Below, one piece after another: positions 1-13,800 of a stretch of 64,000 nucleotides of DNA. A program made the position numbers and the translations under genes. How positions within the stretch are numbered: position 1 is the first letter of the stretch; every line of letters starts with the position of its first letter. Source of the DNA: Caenorhabditis elegans (Eukaryota; Nematoda; Chromadorea; Rhabditida; Rhabditidae); assembly GCF_000002985.6 (NCBI RefSeq), contig NC_003284.9, forward strand, positions 7,998,001 through 8,062,000, read 5' to 3'. The notes below the pieces were generated by a model. The model had not been told where the DNA came from. It did not search any database and was given only the letters and a program-made list of their open reading frames with translations.

Positions 1-3000
1 ATTCGGATACTTATTGAAAGTAAAAACACAATTAATATTTTTGATTAACAGAAACATTAACAGGCAAAATCTACTCACCATGGTAAACAGCTCATGTTTT
101 AATAGATCGACGATTCGAGTGAAATAGACGAATGGAGCAACAGAACACGGGAAGTCAAGAGAAAATAGTTGGGAAAGAGTGAGAAACGTGATCAAAAAGT
201 CTTTAAATGTACACTGTCAATAACTGATTAGGCGAGTGAGAAAGTGTGTGTTGGCGGGCAAACTCAAAGGTGTGGGGCAATATTGTTTGAGCGGTTGTTC
301 AACTAACAAATATACATGGACTTTAAAAAAAAATACAGAGAATTGGAAAAATAGCTTTAAAAGGGAGGAGTTTTGAAAGTACTGATAGTTTTGAGTTTGC
401 TGGAAACATTGTTTTAAAATAAATTAAATTTAGAAAACATAAAAATTAACGGTTCCTAAGAAAAGTCTCAAAGTTGCACAGCGTTAAACATATATTAGAA
501 GTATTCATAGAAATTTCAAGCCACTTTCTATCTGTGAATCACTTTCAGCAAGATCAAGACTTAGGAGGATATCCAGCACAATCAAATGGTACTCTCCTTA
601 TTATTCGTAATTCACTTTTGATAGTTTCAATGAAAGGAAAGTGAAGTGAAAGTCAATGGTTTTCGGAAGCAAAGTGTTTGAAGTATCTAAGAGCTTCCAG
701 GTGGAAACGCGAATGCCTTTTTTGTGACGGATGAGTAATTGTGAAACGCAGACTACTCACGGAAACACGATACATGGCGATGGCATTGGAAGAGGGCGAA
801 CGGTAAGAAAAAAAAGATGCAAAAAGAGGTGAAAACTAGACATTTTCAATATGCTGGATTGAATTCCTATCCTCACTTTGTTACCACTTGGCAGCTGAGA
901 TGCCAATGACTTTGCTTCCTTTTTCCTTCACCCCCCCCCCCCCCCCCCCGAGGACATAGGTAGCAGGCAATTATAGAAGACGAAAACATGGGTGATGATG
1001 ATGATGACGATAATGATGGACGGATAGAGGGTGAAGGACAATAATAAGACGCAGAGATATAGGAGAGTGGAGTGAAAGAGCACGACTGTATAAATATGAG
1101 CTCAAGAGCAGTTTATGTGCTGGAGCATGACGAGCTCTTTCGAAAAGAACGCAACACCCTCTCCACGTTTTCGGCAGAAAAGAGTGACAGAAACAAAGAG
1201 AACGGTCATAAGCACGAGGTAACTGTTTTTACATGGGATCAGCGTTTGCACGTTGGTACGGATTACAGTTGGTACAACTGAAGATCAACACGTTCCGATG
1301 AACAATTGATCATCTAAGAAGGTTCAATAGAACAATACAATGCGGTGGTGTTGGGCAAGGGAATATATAATCAAGTGAGAAAACATTTAGGTGATCTGGC
1401 AAATTTGACTGCATTTGAAAAATGATACTTTGTAAAGAACTTATCCTAATATTTTTGTTTAACAACGCCGCAACATGCAAGCGTTTTCTTTGCTGAATGG
1501 AATTTTGTTTATAATACTTTCTGCACTTTTTTTTTTGAAATTCGTATCTTAAACTGGAATTGTAGTTTTTAGCCAGTTTATTTTGAAGGAAGTGCCTAAT
1601 CTGCAATGTAAAGACAATTTTTTCGTGATTCATCATGAGTTGTGTCAGCATAAATATTTGTATTACAGCAGAAAAAGCAAAAAACCTGAGCAAACTCAGA
1701 TTGTTTGGTTTTTATGTTGATCAACTTTCACAGAAATTTAATTAGATAATAGGTTAAAGAACGCACTCCTGAAAATCTGAAGATTCTCTTTTTCCCATTT
1801 GTACTGTACTAGTCTTTTTTTTCGAGATAACATCTGAAAGAAGGCGTCTGCTAAACGATTGTAATGGTGTGACGATTTAGGTTTTTTGGGTGAGTAGTTA
1901 CCATCTTCAGACTTCCATCGACCAATTTAAAATTGAAAGTTGGTTTCAAACTGAAAAAAAAACTGGAGGAAAAACTAGATATTAGAAATAGTTCTTGAAA
2001 TGTTTTCTGGCAATGAAAAATAGGGTTTTTGATTGAACTTGAACGTTTTTTTTTTTGAAAGAAGTTAGAAGTTGCAACAATTTACAAATAGCTATGCTGC
2101 TGTAAGAAATATTTTATATTTGGTTTTTTGTAAAAGAATAGGCACTTGTGAATTATGACCACAAATTTTTAAAATGTTTTGGTAATTTCGACATATTGTT
2201 TTTCTTACACTCAAGAAATTAAAACAAATCATAGCGTTTTCATTTAAAAATTAAAATTTTGAAATGAACATTACCAAACAAAAATTGGTAATTGGACAGA
2301 TTTAAAAAGTTGTAGCTCAGTCTATGATTTTGGACGTACATTTTTCAATTTATGCAACTTGAAATACGCCCAGTAAAGTTTTGTTTAAAAAGAGTTTAAA
2401 ATGTTTGAAGTTTTTCAGAAGTCGGGAAATTGCTGGTGCTCCCATTGGATTTCCATTTCAGCAACTTTCGATGCAAGAAAAGTGACCGATAATCCATTTG
2501 TACATTGCTCTGCATTCTATCGAAGACTGTGTACACCTTGGAATGCAAGGTTTGGTTTGAAATCGTAATTTCCAGATTGATAACATTTACCTTCTTCTTG
2601 TTAACTGTTTATTCTACTCAGTTGAGCATTTTTCAGTCTAATGTAGTTTTATGTTGTTCTCTTTGTTTTCCTTCCTTTTTTCTCACATAATTACCATAAT
2701 TTGTCTCATGTTTCTTGTTTTAAATAGCCTCAAGCCATTTTCGTGTTGGTCCATTTGCTCTAAGCCGTCCCTTTTTTTTGTTGTTTCTATTCTCAAGAAA
2801 ATTGAAACAGCAGTGAAATTTGATGAAAAGTGGAGCAGTTGCTTTCTTCTTTCTGCATTTGGCTCTCTTATTTGTTATTTGTAAAGCGCTTTGCTGTAAA
2901 CCGATATGTATAGATTTCACGCCTGAATTTGTGCGGAATGTCTTCAAATGTAGCTGCGGAGTAAGTAAAGTAGAGTTAGGATTAATTTCAGTGATTTGTG

Positions 3001-5683
3001 TATTTTTATTTTTTCTTTTCAACTTTTTGTCTGTATTGCGCATAAATTCAGAATTAGTTTGTGTTTAAAAAAACTTGAACCTAAAACTTTCCAACTCTGA
3101 AAATTCCAATTTATAAACTCTGAAATTAAAATTGTGATAATTTAAGTTTATGTTAAACTTTAAGTGCTTTTGAAATATACATCTATCATTTCGAGTATCT
3201 GAAAAATTTTTACTTACATATGTTTATAATTGAAAATAATTTCAAGTACAATAAATTATAGACGATCTACAACATTTAGTAGATTTTTTGTGGTTTTCTG
3301 AAACAAAATAGAAAACTTCAATGTATGTCTTATGAGAACTTGTTCAACATGTACGTCCATCCCCTAATCTCCTATTCTTTTATATGTTCTTCTTTTTTTC
3401 TTCTTTTTTAAAATTTTCTTTACTATCGTTTGCTTATACTCCTACTTCCACTTACTCAGAAAAAGCCCATTATTGCTCACTCAAAAACGTTTGTCCTCTG
3501 TTTTCCGGTGTCAATATCCGTCTTTTCAAGCATCTCTTCTAAAGGCCCTCCCTACACTGGTGTCACTCAGAATAAAATCGACAACTTCCTTTATTGCTGC
3601 TGATTTATAGCTGCATCGGCTAAACTTCTGTGCCAATTTCCGTAAAAACAAAAACAAAAAGAACACTCTGGGAAGCTCAGAAAAGAACAATGACCACTAT
3701 AAAAAAGTGCATTTTCTCCTTCTCTGCAAGCCGTCGCTTGCGAGTTAACCCTATCCATTCTAATTTTGGTGCATCCTTCTTCTCGGCCTTCTTGTCCTTT
3801 TTGTCCGCCAGACCCTATATCCTTGTGCTGTTGTATAGCTTGGAGACACCATTCTTGGCATTCTCCGATAATTTCGTACTGAGGGGCCCTGGGTGGTCTT
3901 CTTCTGCTAAAACGGCGGCGGGAACTGGGGGCAGCTGTCGCGACACCATGTATTTCCATTTGTGTGCTTTCGCTTAGTTCTCGTCATAAAATTGGAGGAG
4001 CTGGCTCGTGTTTCTTCACCATCGGACCATCATCATCCTGTTTTCTGTCTTTCCGTCTATCTATTTTCTCATTTGCATAACCATATGTCAACTGAGCGGC
4101 GAGCAATTGTGTGTGTGTGTCAGTTGAGAATTCATCAACACATTGGGGAACGCTACTTTTAGGTGCAAAACACCAGCATTAAAAATTCAAGAGTTCCACT
4201 TGAATTTGGAATTACCCGAACATACATTTTTTAAATGCGCATTAATTTGTGGTTCAAAGTTCAATTCAAAGCTCATAGACTCAAAAACGTTTTTTTAAGT
4301 TTACAAAATTTTAATTTTTGTACAGAAATAGAAGTAAGTATTAAATATCTTGTTTTATTACCAGTTGCTAAAACTCTATTCAAAGTGTGCTACTACATAA
4401 TTTGTATGTAGAAAATTAGTAATCTCATGAGATCTTATCCCATTATCGTATATTTTTTCTTTGGATAAAATCCCCTTTTAGAAGTTCTCTACGTTTGGCA
4501 CTAAATTCTTGCCCAATTTTGGCTAAGAAATGTTAACCGGGGTCAGAAATTTGCAAAGTGTGATTTAAGTATTTTTGCTTTACCTAAGTTTGACACAACT
4601 GAAAATATTATCTAGGCGGACGTTAAGAAATGAACTAGTACTACATATTATACATTTTTGTATTTTGGAAAGTTTTATATAATTTTGCAATTGAAAAATT
4701 TCCCTAACTGAATCAAAAAATTTCAGAATTTTTTTCCAGAAAATTAAAATTTTCTAAAAAAGGATTTGGAGCAATTCTACAGGCGTCGTAGTAAAAATAA
4801 TAAAGAAAAAATACACTAGAACAGTTAATGTCCTTTTATACCCTACAAATCACTATTTGTGTTCACTATGAAAATTTAACAATTCTTTTCAATTTCTTCT
4901 TAATTGAATTTTTTTTTCGCAATTTTCTTGGCCCCCAATGTTGCTAAATATCAAACTACATGGAGCCAGTAAGTTGAAAGTTATTGAACTTGAAGTAATT
5001 GAAAGTCCACTTGCTATGTGTATCCACAATTTTAACACGTTGACACCCAATCAATCTTGTAGATTTACATAATCCTAGATAGATTGATGATATTGTATGT
5101 TCTCTAAGGTCTATGTGTAAAAAGAAAAGTGACGTATTTTGAACAAAAAAAGAAAACGTTCTGCTCATCTTTTCTTGTTACATGAAAAATGAACATTTCG
5201 AAAAAAAAGAACCTACTTTGTTTCTCTTTGTAAATTCCTGAATTCCCCAATGAGGTTTTCTCTTATTGTGATGTGAAATCGATGCTAAAGCACTCCCATC
5301 TCTTTTCTCCCTTTTCCGTCCTTTCTCTTCCCGTTTTCGAATGTCATTTGATGTGGCTCAGCCGGCTCTAATTAAACTTTTCTGAAAGAGGAGGTTCGGT
5401 GCACATTTCGTATTTTATCTGTTTCAGTAAATTTCTTCATGTAGTATTTTCAAAAACGTTTTTCTATCTATCTTCTCATACTTTCTGCTTGAAAAGCTCA
5501 AATGCGAAGACAATGTGAGAAAGCAGAAGCACATAAGTGGGCAGTGGGGTTTCCGCAAATTGCATGATTCGCTTGACACACAAGTTCAACCCCCACTTTT
5601 TACTCCTTTTGTCTATCTTTCCTTTTTGGTATACTTGCCGTTTGCTCTCTTTTTTTCAAGCAACAATGTTTTTGTTTTTACAG
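1..5683. other. gene-free upstream region
   Basis: I see no convincing exon here on either strand; open frames are short, AT-rich and lack matching splice phases. The stretch holds a 19-base poly-C tract near 931, a short GAT repeat near 990-1010, and CT-rich blocks around 3360-3560 and 5290-5340 that resemble promoter-proximal DNA of nematode genes. It probably contains the promoter of the plus-strand gene that starts at 5733. Confidence 0.5.
931..949. repeat. poly-C tract, 19 bases
   Basis: An uninterrupted run of 19 C (G on the minus strand). The complementary strand could fold as a G-quadruplex. Long G/C mononucleotide runs like this are a known feature of the C. elegans genome, where the helicase DOG-1 (FANCJ family) protects them from deletion. 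Confidence 0.9.
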
Positions 5684-5732
5684 CTAGCTCTCTCCATCAT
5701 CCCAACAATTGCAACACGCGATCGTTCAAAGA
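5684..5732 (+). promoter_or_regulatory. 5' UTR after a splice acceptor, fixes start codon
   Basis: A TTTTTACAG acceptor ends at 5683. The following sequence carries a TAG (5685-5687) in frame with the ATG at 5733, so no upstream exon can code through this junction. This makes 5733 the first usable start and suggests that 5684 is either a trans-splice site (SL1 type) or the end of a 5' UTR intron. Confidence 0.5.
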
Positions 5733-8700
5733 ATGACGGATGAGATAGTGGCGCTCGAACCCGCCACTACACACGTGGCTCGTCGCTCCAAACTCGACGA
5801 ACTTCTACAGTCGGTCGCCACCGGTGGAGCCACTCCGAGAAGCAACTCGTGGAGCCGAGAACAGCAAGCGGACATGCAGGCCCACCAGCTCACACAATCT
5901 GCTCGCTCACCAAGAAGCAAGGCAAGTCAAGGCTATCTGTCTTATTTCGGCCATCTTTCCAACCCTTCTCCCGCGCGACTTCCGATTCACGCGTTTTTTT
6001 TGTTGAGTTACTACTACTACTACTTTTCTTACAAACATGCATATAGTGTTTTTTTGGCAAGGTTGCCTTGGTATTAAAGTTTCCGGTTCCTTCATCATGA
6101 AATTTTCATTTTCGATTTCTTTAAAAGTAATTTGTTTTCTCAGGCTCATTAAAAACATAAGCTGTATAATATTGAATTCTCTGAGTTTTTTAAGATTCAA
6201 AAACTCGCTATCATGAATTTCAGTAGTCGGCTTTTTTTAAGATTTTACACACAATTTTCTAGAGCTCAAACAAATATACCGTATTTTCTTTACCACTAAT
6301 GCAATTCCTAATAATATTGCAATACTCGCTGTAAATCTCCCTCTGGGAAATATATCGTAGGTATAGTGCGCCGAACTACCATTTTTATGGTACTCCCATA
6401 GCACTGTATGTCAGAATGTAATATAAAATAAACGTTCAACGCGTCAATTTTTTTTTGAAAAGTGTGTATGAAGATTTGAGTTTTAAGCAGCTCCAAATTG
6501 TGTAGAGATCTATATATTTATGGTATTCCAAAAATTAGTTCTTCAGCTTTTATAAGTCTTGCACCCAGTTGAATCTATGAAAAAGTGTAGTACATGCAAG
6601 ACTAATAAAGGAAATACGATATTAGTTTTTTATGTTGCGTATTACGTGGTTTTGAAGTAATTAAATAACAATTTCCTAATTTTTTTTTGAGATACACATT
6701 TAGGTCATCGAAATGAACTTCCAATGGTGCACACCTTGTGAATCAATGTTCATTATGTCTAGGAAATAAAGAGGAAACTAAATCCGAATCCCTTCTGTTC
6801 TTTTTAGACACGCTGTTCTGCACACAAACAGACACGCGTGCGCACACGCTTGCCAATTCGAGAATATAATGGCGGAAGGTAGAGACGGCGATCGAGAAAG
6901 GGAGGAACGTCGTCTTCTTTAGGGTCATAAATGTGGGGGAAAAGGTTCATAGAGGTGTGAAAAGTGCACTCGATTTTGCTTTTCTTCTTTTCCATTTCCT
7001 CTTTTCACTTGAAAGTTGAAAATGTTCGACTTCTGTTGTCCCAAATGTTAAACTTTGTTAAACAAGGTGTGTCAGTTCGTCTTACGGAAATGAATAGTGA
7101 CTAATAGGGGAAGAATTTGATTTTTGACCAATCTCTCAGATCGAGGTCATTTTCTAATTAGCGAGTACCTGAAAATTGTCAAAATCAGTCAGATTTTGTT
7201 ATGAAATCACATGTTCCATTTGTTGACTTTTTCAATTTTTAAATTTCACAGTTATTTGGTTTTTTGTTCTTTAGGTTCGATGTTTCTATATACTCTTACA
7301 CACTTATAATTTTTTTTTCCTAATTCTGAATATTTTAAATACAAGAAAATCGTGGTTTTACTTCATTTTAAAATGAAAAATTTTGTCTAGTAAAATGCAA
7401 ACAAGGATTTAACCGTTTTCAATTAATTTGTCTATGTTTTTACTAATCTTATCGTTGGTCGCAAAAGTGAAATTAGTAATTTTAAGCTGAAAATAAGAAA
7501 ATGAGCAATTTCTTCCAAATTTTTTATTATAATGTTCTTGTATACATTTTCAAAATCAGAATTAAAAGTTAGATCCATATAAAAAAGTTTTCCAAAATTC
7601 ATGGATATCATCATGAAACCAATAGTGTAAAATTTTTTATGTGATTTTCAAAGTTAAAAAATGTTTTGAATTTTGAAGTCCGCCTGGAAACTGGCAAAAT
7701 GTTTTCAGTAATTTTTTGAAAATAGCAGTAATAATAATAAAAATGTATTATATTTTTGTTGGATTTTTATATTGATTTTTAAAACATTTTGAAACAACTC
7801 TTTTTGTTGATCAGAAGATGTATCTGTTTGAGGGGAAAAATTACCGATATGTTTAGAAATTTTTAAACTCAATACGTTTTACTCCGTTATATTTGTTTAA
7901 AAAGGCGGTGCAGTCAAATTTTTTCTTGATTCTGAATGTTCTTATACTCTCTATTCTGAAATTAATGCTATTCATTTTCTTTAGTCACAAATAATGCTTC
8001 CCACGTTTGTCTTGCGTAATTTTTCACACCCCAAAGCATATAATTTACATCTAGAGAAGACCACCCATCATCATCTCACAGGTAGGTCCACATCTTCCTT
8101 CTGTTGTTTCCCGTATGTTTTATTCAATTTTGTTGCCGAACACACACAATAGAGAGCCAACCTAGTCACTTATTCTTCCTCTCTCTCTTCGCTAATTTTC
8201 GATTCAATTCCCCTATTTCTCTTCGCCCTCGTTGCCCTCTAGCTTTGCGACCACACTGCATAATATTCATTCATACATATTCTGGTTCTGCATTTTGCGG
8301 TTTACTCGCGCTGAAAAATCAATGAATATCAGGTTTTTCGAGGGCACGTTGAATAGGGCAGGACAGGTGATTGGCGGTCAACGGCGCCAAAAAATGCAAC
8401 TTTTTACAACAATCGGCAATGATCGAGAAGTAGCTATTGTCCAGCTTGAGGCAGTTCTACATTTAGTGGCAGAATGTGTAACACTCTAAAACTTTTTTTC
8501 CGATTTTTTCTCTCTTCGCTTTCTCCGTTTTATTTTATCAAAACCGTTGAAAGCCACCATCCACATGGATTCCCAAAGCCTTTTACAAATCCCTCCTAAC
8601 GTCACAATTATAATGTGAGCATGTTCTCCCTAGAGATTTTATGAATGATGCTTCTTGTCTCAAACATTCGCTCATATTTGCTCATCTTTCTATTGCCAAT

Positions 8701-10874
8701 TTATATCAAATTGTGCATTCACACTGAAATTTGATGGCTTTATTGATAGGAATAGTGTTCTTCAAATATGTTCAGCTGCAGATTTTAAAATCTACTTTTT
8801 TCAGATGAAAGTTAGAATTTTGACTTCTCTATCTTCATTAGTGATTTGTGAAAAATGCATATTAGCTAAAAATAAATAGAGCAAGTCCTTCAAAAAACAA
8901 AAACTACACCTATTTTTTGATATGAAAAAAAAACTTCAGTAGGCCTACTTAAAAACGGCCAACTATTGTTTCTTCCCAGATTTCAGAAAGCATAATTAAT
9001 AAATTAAATTAATTATTTGATATATAAAAAATAAATTTTCCTTTCGTCTAATGTAGATTGTGTCAAGACAAAAATTCACGTTAAATTAAGAGCGTAATTT
9101 TAAAAAAAAATTATCTTTGATTCGAGTTTTTAAAAACATTTTCGATGGATATTTGAATTTTAATGTTAGCCAGTCGGGGGAGGTCAAACGGGAGGTTCAA
9201 AAAAAAACCTTCAAACAATTCACTGTACTTTTTTGTGGAGTTGTTTTTATTTCAAACAAACGCATATTTTCAAGTTTTATGTCTGTAAGTCATGTCTCAA
9301 TCAGCTTAAGTCTGAAATTTAAAAATAAAACGTTTTTTCTACTTTTTCGAATAAGTATTAAAAAAATTATCCTGAATACACGTACTGGCTTCTGGTTCAC
9401 ATACTCTATCTACAATTTCCTGTTTGCACTCTAATATAATCAGTTACATATAGTTGCCTACTAAACCTGGACGATAATAACACCCTCTTCGCCACCCTCT
9501 TTTGTTCATTTCACCTCAGTGTATAGTGTAAAATAGTGGCTGACGTACAATATTGTTGAAAAGTTTCTCCCAAAAAAAGTGTGGAGGAAACATTTCTCTG
9601 TTGAAACAGTCAGCAGTAGCAGACTGTTTGATGTTCGCTGCTCAAGCTTCCTCCAATCTATAAAGTGTCTCGCACTCACAATAAACTCCCCACAGCACAC
9701 AAGTCAACATAAAACCAACTGTCGGTTTGGCCACATTCTATTTTTTGAAACTATCTTTGTTGCTTTTTATCTGTCGTGAATTCCAATAATTTTTACATTT
9801 TCAGAGCATGAATCGCCCACGTGTAAAAGAGTTTGAAGATGACGATAAGGATAAGCGAGACAATGCAGATGCCGCATTCCGTGAGTGGTTAAAGAGAAAA
9901 GCAGCAGAGCCAAGAACACCAAGAGCATCCCCATCCAGGTGAGAAAAACATTTTTCTAAAACTAAAATGTTGCAATTCCGCACACATCAATGTACGAAAT
10001 TGTTATTCTCATAGTCTGTATCATAATCTAATTTTTTAAAATTAAAAGTTTTTATAAAAATATAGGGGAAATTGAAAAGTAATCTTTATTTTTGTTGAAG
10101 TTTGACAAAGGCTTCAAGTAGAGCTTAAAATCTGTCTATTTCTGCTACCGGCGTCGTTAAATACATATTATCGGAAAACGGCAAAAATTTTTACAACCTT
10201 TTTAAACACAAATAAATAACATTTACATATTGAACAAACATTTTCTCACACGTTCATATTTATTTTTTTGAGTCAAAAAGTTGGATACTGAAATTAACCG
10301 TTTTGTACGGTTTGCCGAAAGATTTGCCGCATATCGCTTTTTGTTTGTTTTTTTTTTTGAACAAACTCATTTTCTGAAAGACAGAACACCATTTACAATT
10401 TTTTTTTCAGTTTTTCAAAAACTTTAGCTCAAAAATGTTTTAAAAAAATTATTAGACATAGCCAATACATAATAAAATATTTGAGTACATCAGCATTAGT
10501 TGAAAACTTTCTACTTTGAATAAACGTAAAGATAACAAATTCTGATCTACACAAACTTTTAATAAATCGCGTTTACGTTACCGTTCAAACTTATTTTGAA
10601 AACTTTTGTTCTGTCATCAACTCTGACATTTTTCAACGAATGATTAAAAGTTTCGCAACATATGAATCTTACTATAAATCTTCACTATTTTGCTTTAACA
10701 GTTTTTGATATCAAATGTTCTTACAGAGAAGCTATATCTAAACATTTGAAAGATGAAGCCCGCCAACGTGTCATCAACCAGTGGCACAACAACAAACGGT
10801 TCACTGTAAAAATCGATGCATACGTCAATGGAACAAACACATCACAGAAGACAGATGGGAACCAAACGCTGTAG
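5733..10874 (+). CDS. small charged protein, 156 aa, family not recognised
   Basis: Model: join(5733..5921, 9805..9938, 10727..10874), 157 codons including TAG. Phases agree at both junctions. The first intron is 3.9 kb and uses a GC donor (GCAAGT) after a complete AAG codon; the second ends in TTACAG. The protein begins MTDEIVALEP, is rich in Ser, Thr, Arg and Gln in its first third, has an acidic stretch (EFEDDDKDKRD, about residues 71-81), then AFREWLKRKAAE and a C-terminal basic helix-like part containing EAISKHLKDEARQ. The pattern F-x-x-W-L-x-x-K followed by charged helix recalls coiled-coil cilia or microtubule proteins of the CCDC type, but this is a weak resemblance and I assign no function. 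No signal peptide or membrane segment. A possible AATAAA signal lies at 11368-11373. Confidence 0.72.
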
Positions 10875-13800
10875 GCTTCAACTCGTGTAGAGAATTAACC
10901 GTATTCCATCCATGAAATTGAAACTAGTGATTATGTCGAGACGCTATTAATTGTTTCTTTCGGTAGTTCAAGTTTTAACATTTTTTATCAATCTACAGCT
11001 ATATTCTGAACTTTTTTCCGTGTAGGAAAATATTCACAGATAAGAAAAACAATAATCCACTATTTTCGTTCAAAACCAAAACCAAAACCTGAAAGCTATG
11101 CATATACTTGCCACGTTCTTGTGGATTTCCATGATCTTTGATTTGTTCCTTATTCATTCTATTCTTAGGACATACTGACTGGTTTCTCACTCACTCTTTT
11201 CCTCTCCCTTTGTCCATTTTTATTCTATTCAAAAATTATTGTTCAATTCGTTTTCAAAATTCCACCATTCCACAATGTCCCCGTTTTTTCTTCATTTTTT
11301 TTAAACTTTACATGCACAACTAGTGTTTTTAATAATTTGTAATCCAATTTTCATATGTATGCAAAGAAATAAAGAAAAGCATAAAACGTGTGTTCTTTAG
11401 AATGCGATTTGTTGTTACCTGTGGATAAAATTGCCAACAAAAAATATAGAGGTGTGTATAGTAATTTCCGTCTACGTCATATAATATTTGAGCAACTGTG
11501 TGTTGGTTGTTGACAAGTTTTGCCAGAATGCAAACAAAAAATCGCACAGTTCTTTCCAGCTTGTTCAAAAAATATGACCGTTTTCATAAATCCCACTTAT
11601 AGGCGTTTTCTGATAAACTTTTTATTTAGTAATTTAAAATAAATTTTTTGTAGTTAGAGTTTCTCTATTTAGAAAGTGCGCAGATTTTCGGATAATTTTC
11701 ACGGAAAAAATTTGATAGAATTTTCTATTTTAAGCTTGTATTTCAAAACGTAATTTATGAAGCATATTGCTAATACATTTCAAAAGTGAACGAAATAGAT
11801 TGAAAGATTTCTTTTTTAATTTTCTGATAAAAGATTGTAATTCTATCAGAGCCACTTACTAGAGAATGGCCAATTTGACAGGAATCTGCTACAAAAACTC
11901 TAATTTGAAAGTTTTGTTTTTGTCAGAAACTGATATTTTGTATTTTTTATTTTCATTATCCAATCACATAATAGTATTGAAACAAAACGAAAATTTTTAC
12001 TTATGCGTTTTCTTCAAACATGCGAATAAAATAAAAATGTTTAAACGTTCAATAATATATTATAATTTATGTTTGGTATAGAAACCTGACTTTTTCTGCA
12101 TGATTATTGATAATTGCAATAAGCAAGGTAATCTTGTAAATTAACGCCTAAAATGTTTGCCAACATTTTTTAGATAGGTTCCAAACGATTTTCAACGTAC
12201 AGTATTGCCAGCGGAAAAACCATTCTCATCAACTCAAATGGCGCTGAAGTAACCGACTATAATAGTGATACTTTTTGATGTTTTGAACCTTTTCTCATTT
12301 ATAGTCAAAAAAATCGTCGTTACTCACAATTTACTTATAATAATTTGAGAATTCGGCCCAAAATGTTCTAGTAGTTTTATTTTTCTAATAACGATGTTTG
12401 TATCGAACATGTTAAAGGTTTGAACTTGCAACAGTGCTAGAAAGTTCTCAAAAAATTCAAATTTGAAAAAAAAAAACCAATTGAACTTAACTAACTACAG
12501 CTTTTTCGAAACCTCACAGTTTTAGAAGTGTTTAATTATGATATTTGAAACTGTAGAATGTGTTTTTTTTTTGGAAATACAAATTATATTTTGTTCAGAA
12601 AAAGGTGGAAATTTGTCGGGATCATTTCAGTTTGTTTTCAAAAAAAAAAAATAGCTCCGAAATTTTTTAAATCATAACATCATTGATGGAACGAGAAAAT
12701 CTCACGCACTATGTCACATAAGTGCCCTTGATCATTGAGCGTCAGCTGAGAACTGCAGTTCCCGCAATTTGAATCTCAAACCATCTCATGCAACCGTATT
12801 CTGTTCTTACCATTTGAAATGGAGAAAACATGTCAATCAATTTCCGCGTCAGGGTCAGTGGAAAAAAGAAGGATGTGCAAAAAATTGCAACCTTGAGAGT
12901 GCGATCTGTTTTTTTTTCAGATTTAATTTCTTCTCGTGACATTTGAAATGTGAGTATTTCAAATTTTTTGCTTATATATGTATACTTTCTTATTCTCCGA
13001 TGTCCTAAAATTACTAAAATGTTCCCCATTGCTTTTTGCTTTTCTTCTGAACGCCACTATTTGCTTGTTCTCACTTTTGCTCGCCGTGGTTCACCTTCCA
13101 TCGGCGCTAGTGCCTGCGTATTGCCTGAAACATTTACAGTCGTGCATGTTTTTGCATGGAAATGTTTTACTTACCAGCTGCACCTCCATGCTTGTATGCC
13201 ATGATTACACCGTATAATTATATGTTATGCATCTTTCCTATTCTGCTTTTTTCTCCTTCCGTTCACATGACGTCATGTAAATATCCTTAGAAGGTCAAAA
13301 AGAGGCATATACAGATTGAGAGAGAAAGAAACGATTAATCTATCATGCCAGGTGGTGTGCATTTTTAAAAAATCTTGTTCAAATTGACCATATCATGAGA
13401 AAACCATTTCACTGCATGACTGTTTTTGATTTTAAATTTGAAATACAATAACGCTATAAAGTTCAAACAGTCTTGTGTCTCATTATTTTATCTAACAAAA
13501 TTTTTGAAGGAGAAAAATGTCAAAAATAACCAAATCAATATAACTGCATAAAATAAGGTATGCCTTTACTAGTTTATAATACTTGCAAGTTTTAAAACAA
13601 AATTTGAGTTTTAGTTCAAACTAGCTTATTGGCACGCGGCAACGGCAGAAATTGCTCAATTTGCTAATAACAAAATTTCCGCTTGTTTTCAAAACTAACT
13701 ATAATTTGAGAATCAGTTGTTTTCACAAAATCGTCTTTTTTGAACATTTTAAAGCATTTTATCTCGATTTTTTTTCCCAATAATCTTTGAGAGTTGGTCA

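Noticed and set aside
73..81. Minus-strand ATG followed at once by GTGAGT, a possible first exon leaving the window
   Set aside because: A three-base coding exon with no downstream exon in view cannot be supported.
773..809. Plus-strand ATGGCGATGGCATTGG...GTAAG, a possible first exon
   Set aside because: The next exon of the downstream gene has an in-frame stop before its ATG, so it cannot be joined as coding sequence.
8232..8489. 85-codon frame in intron 1 of the first gene
   Set aside because: No splice sites agree and the composition is not convincing.
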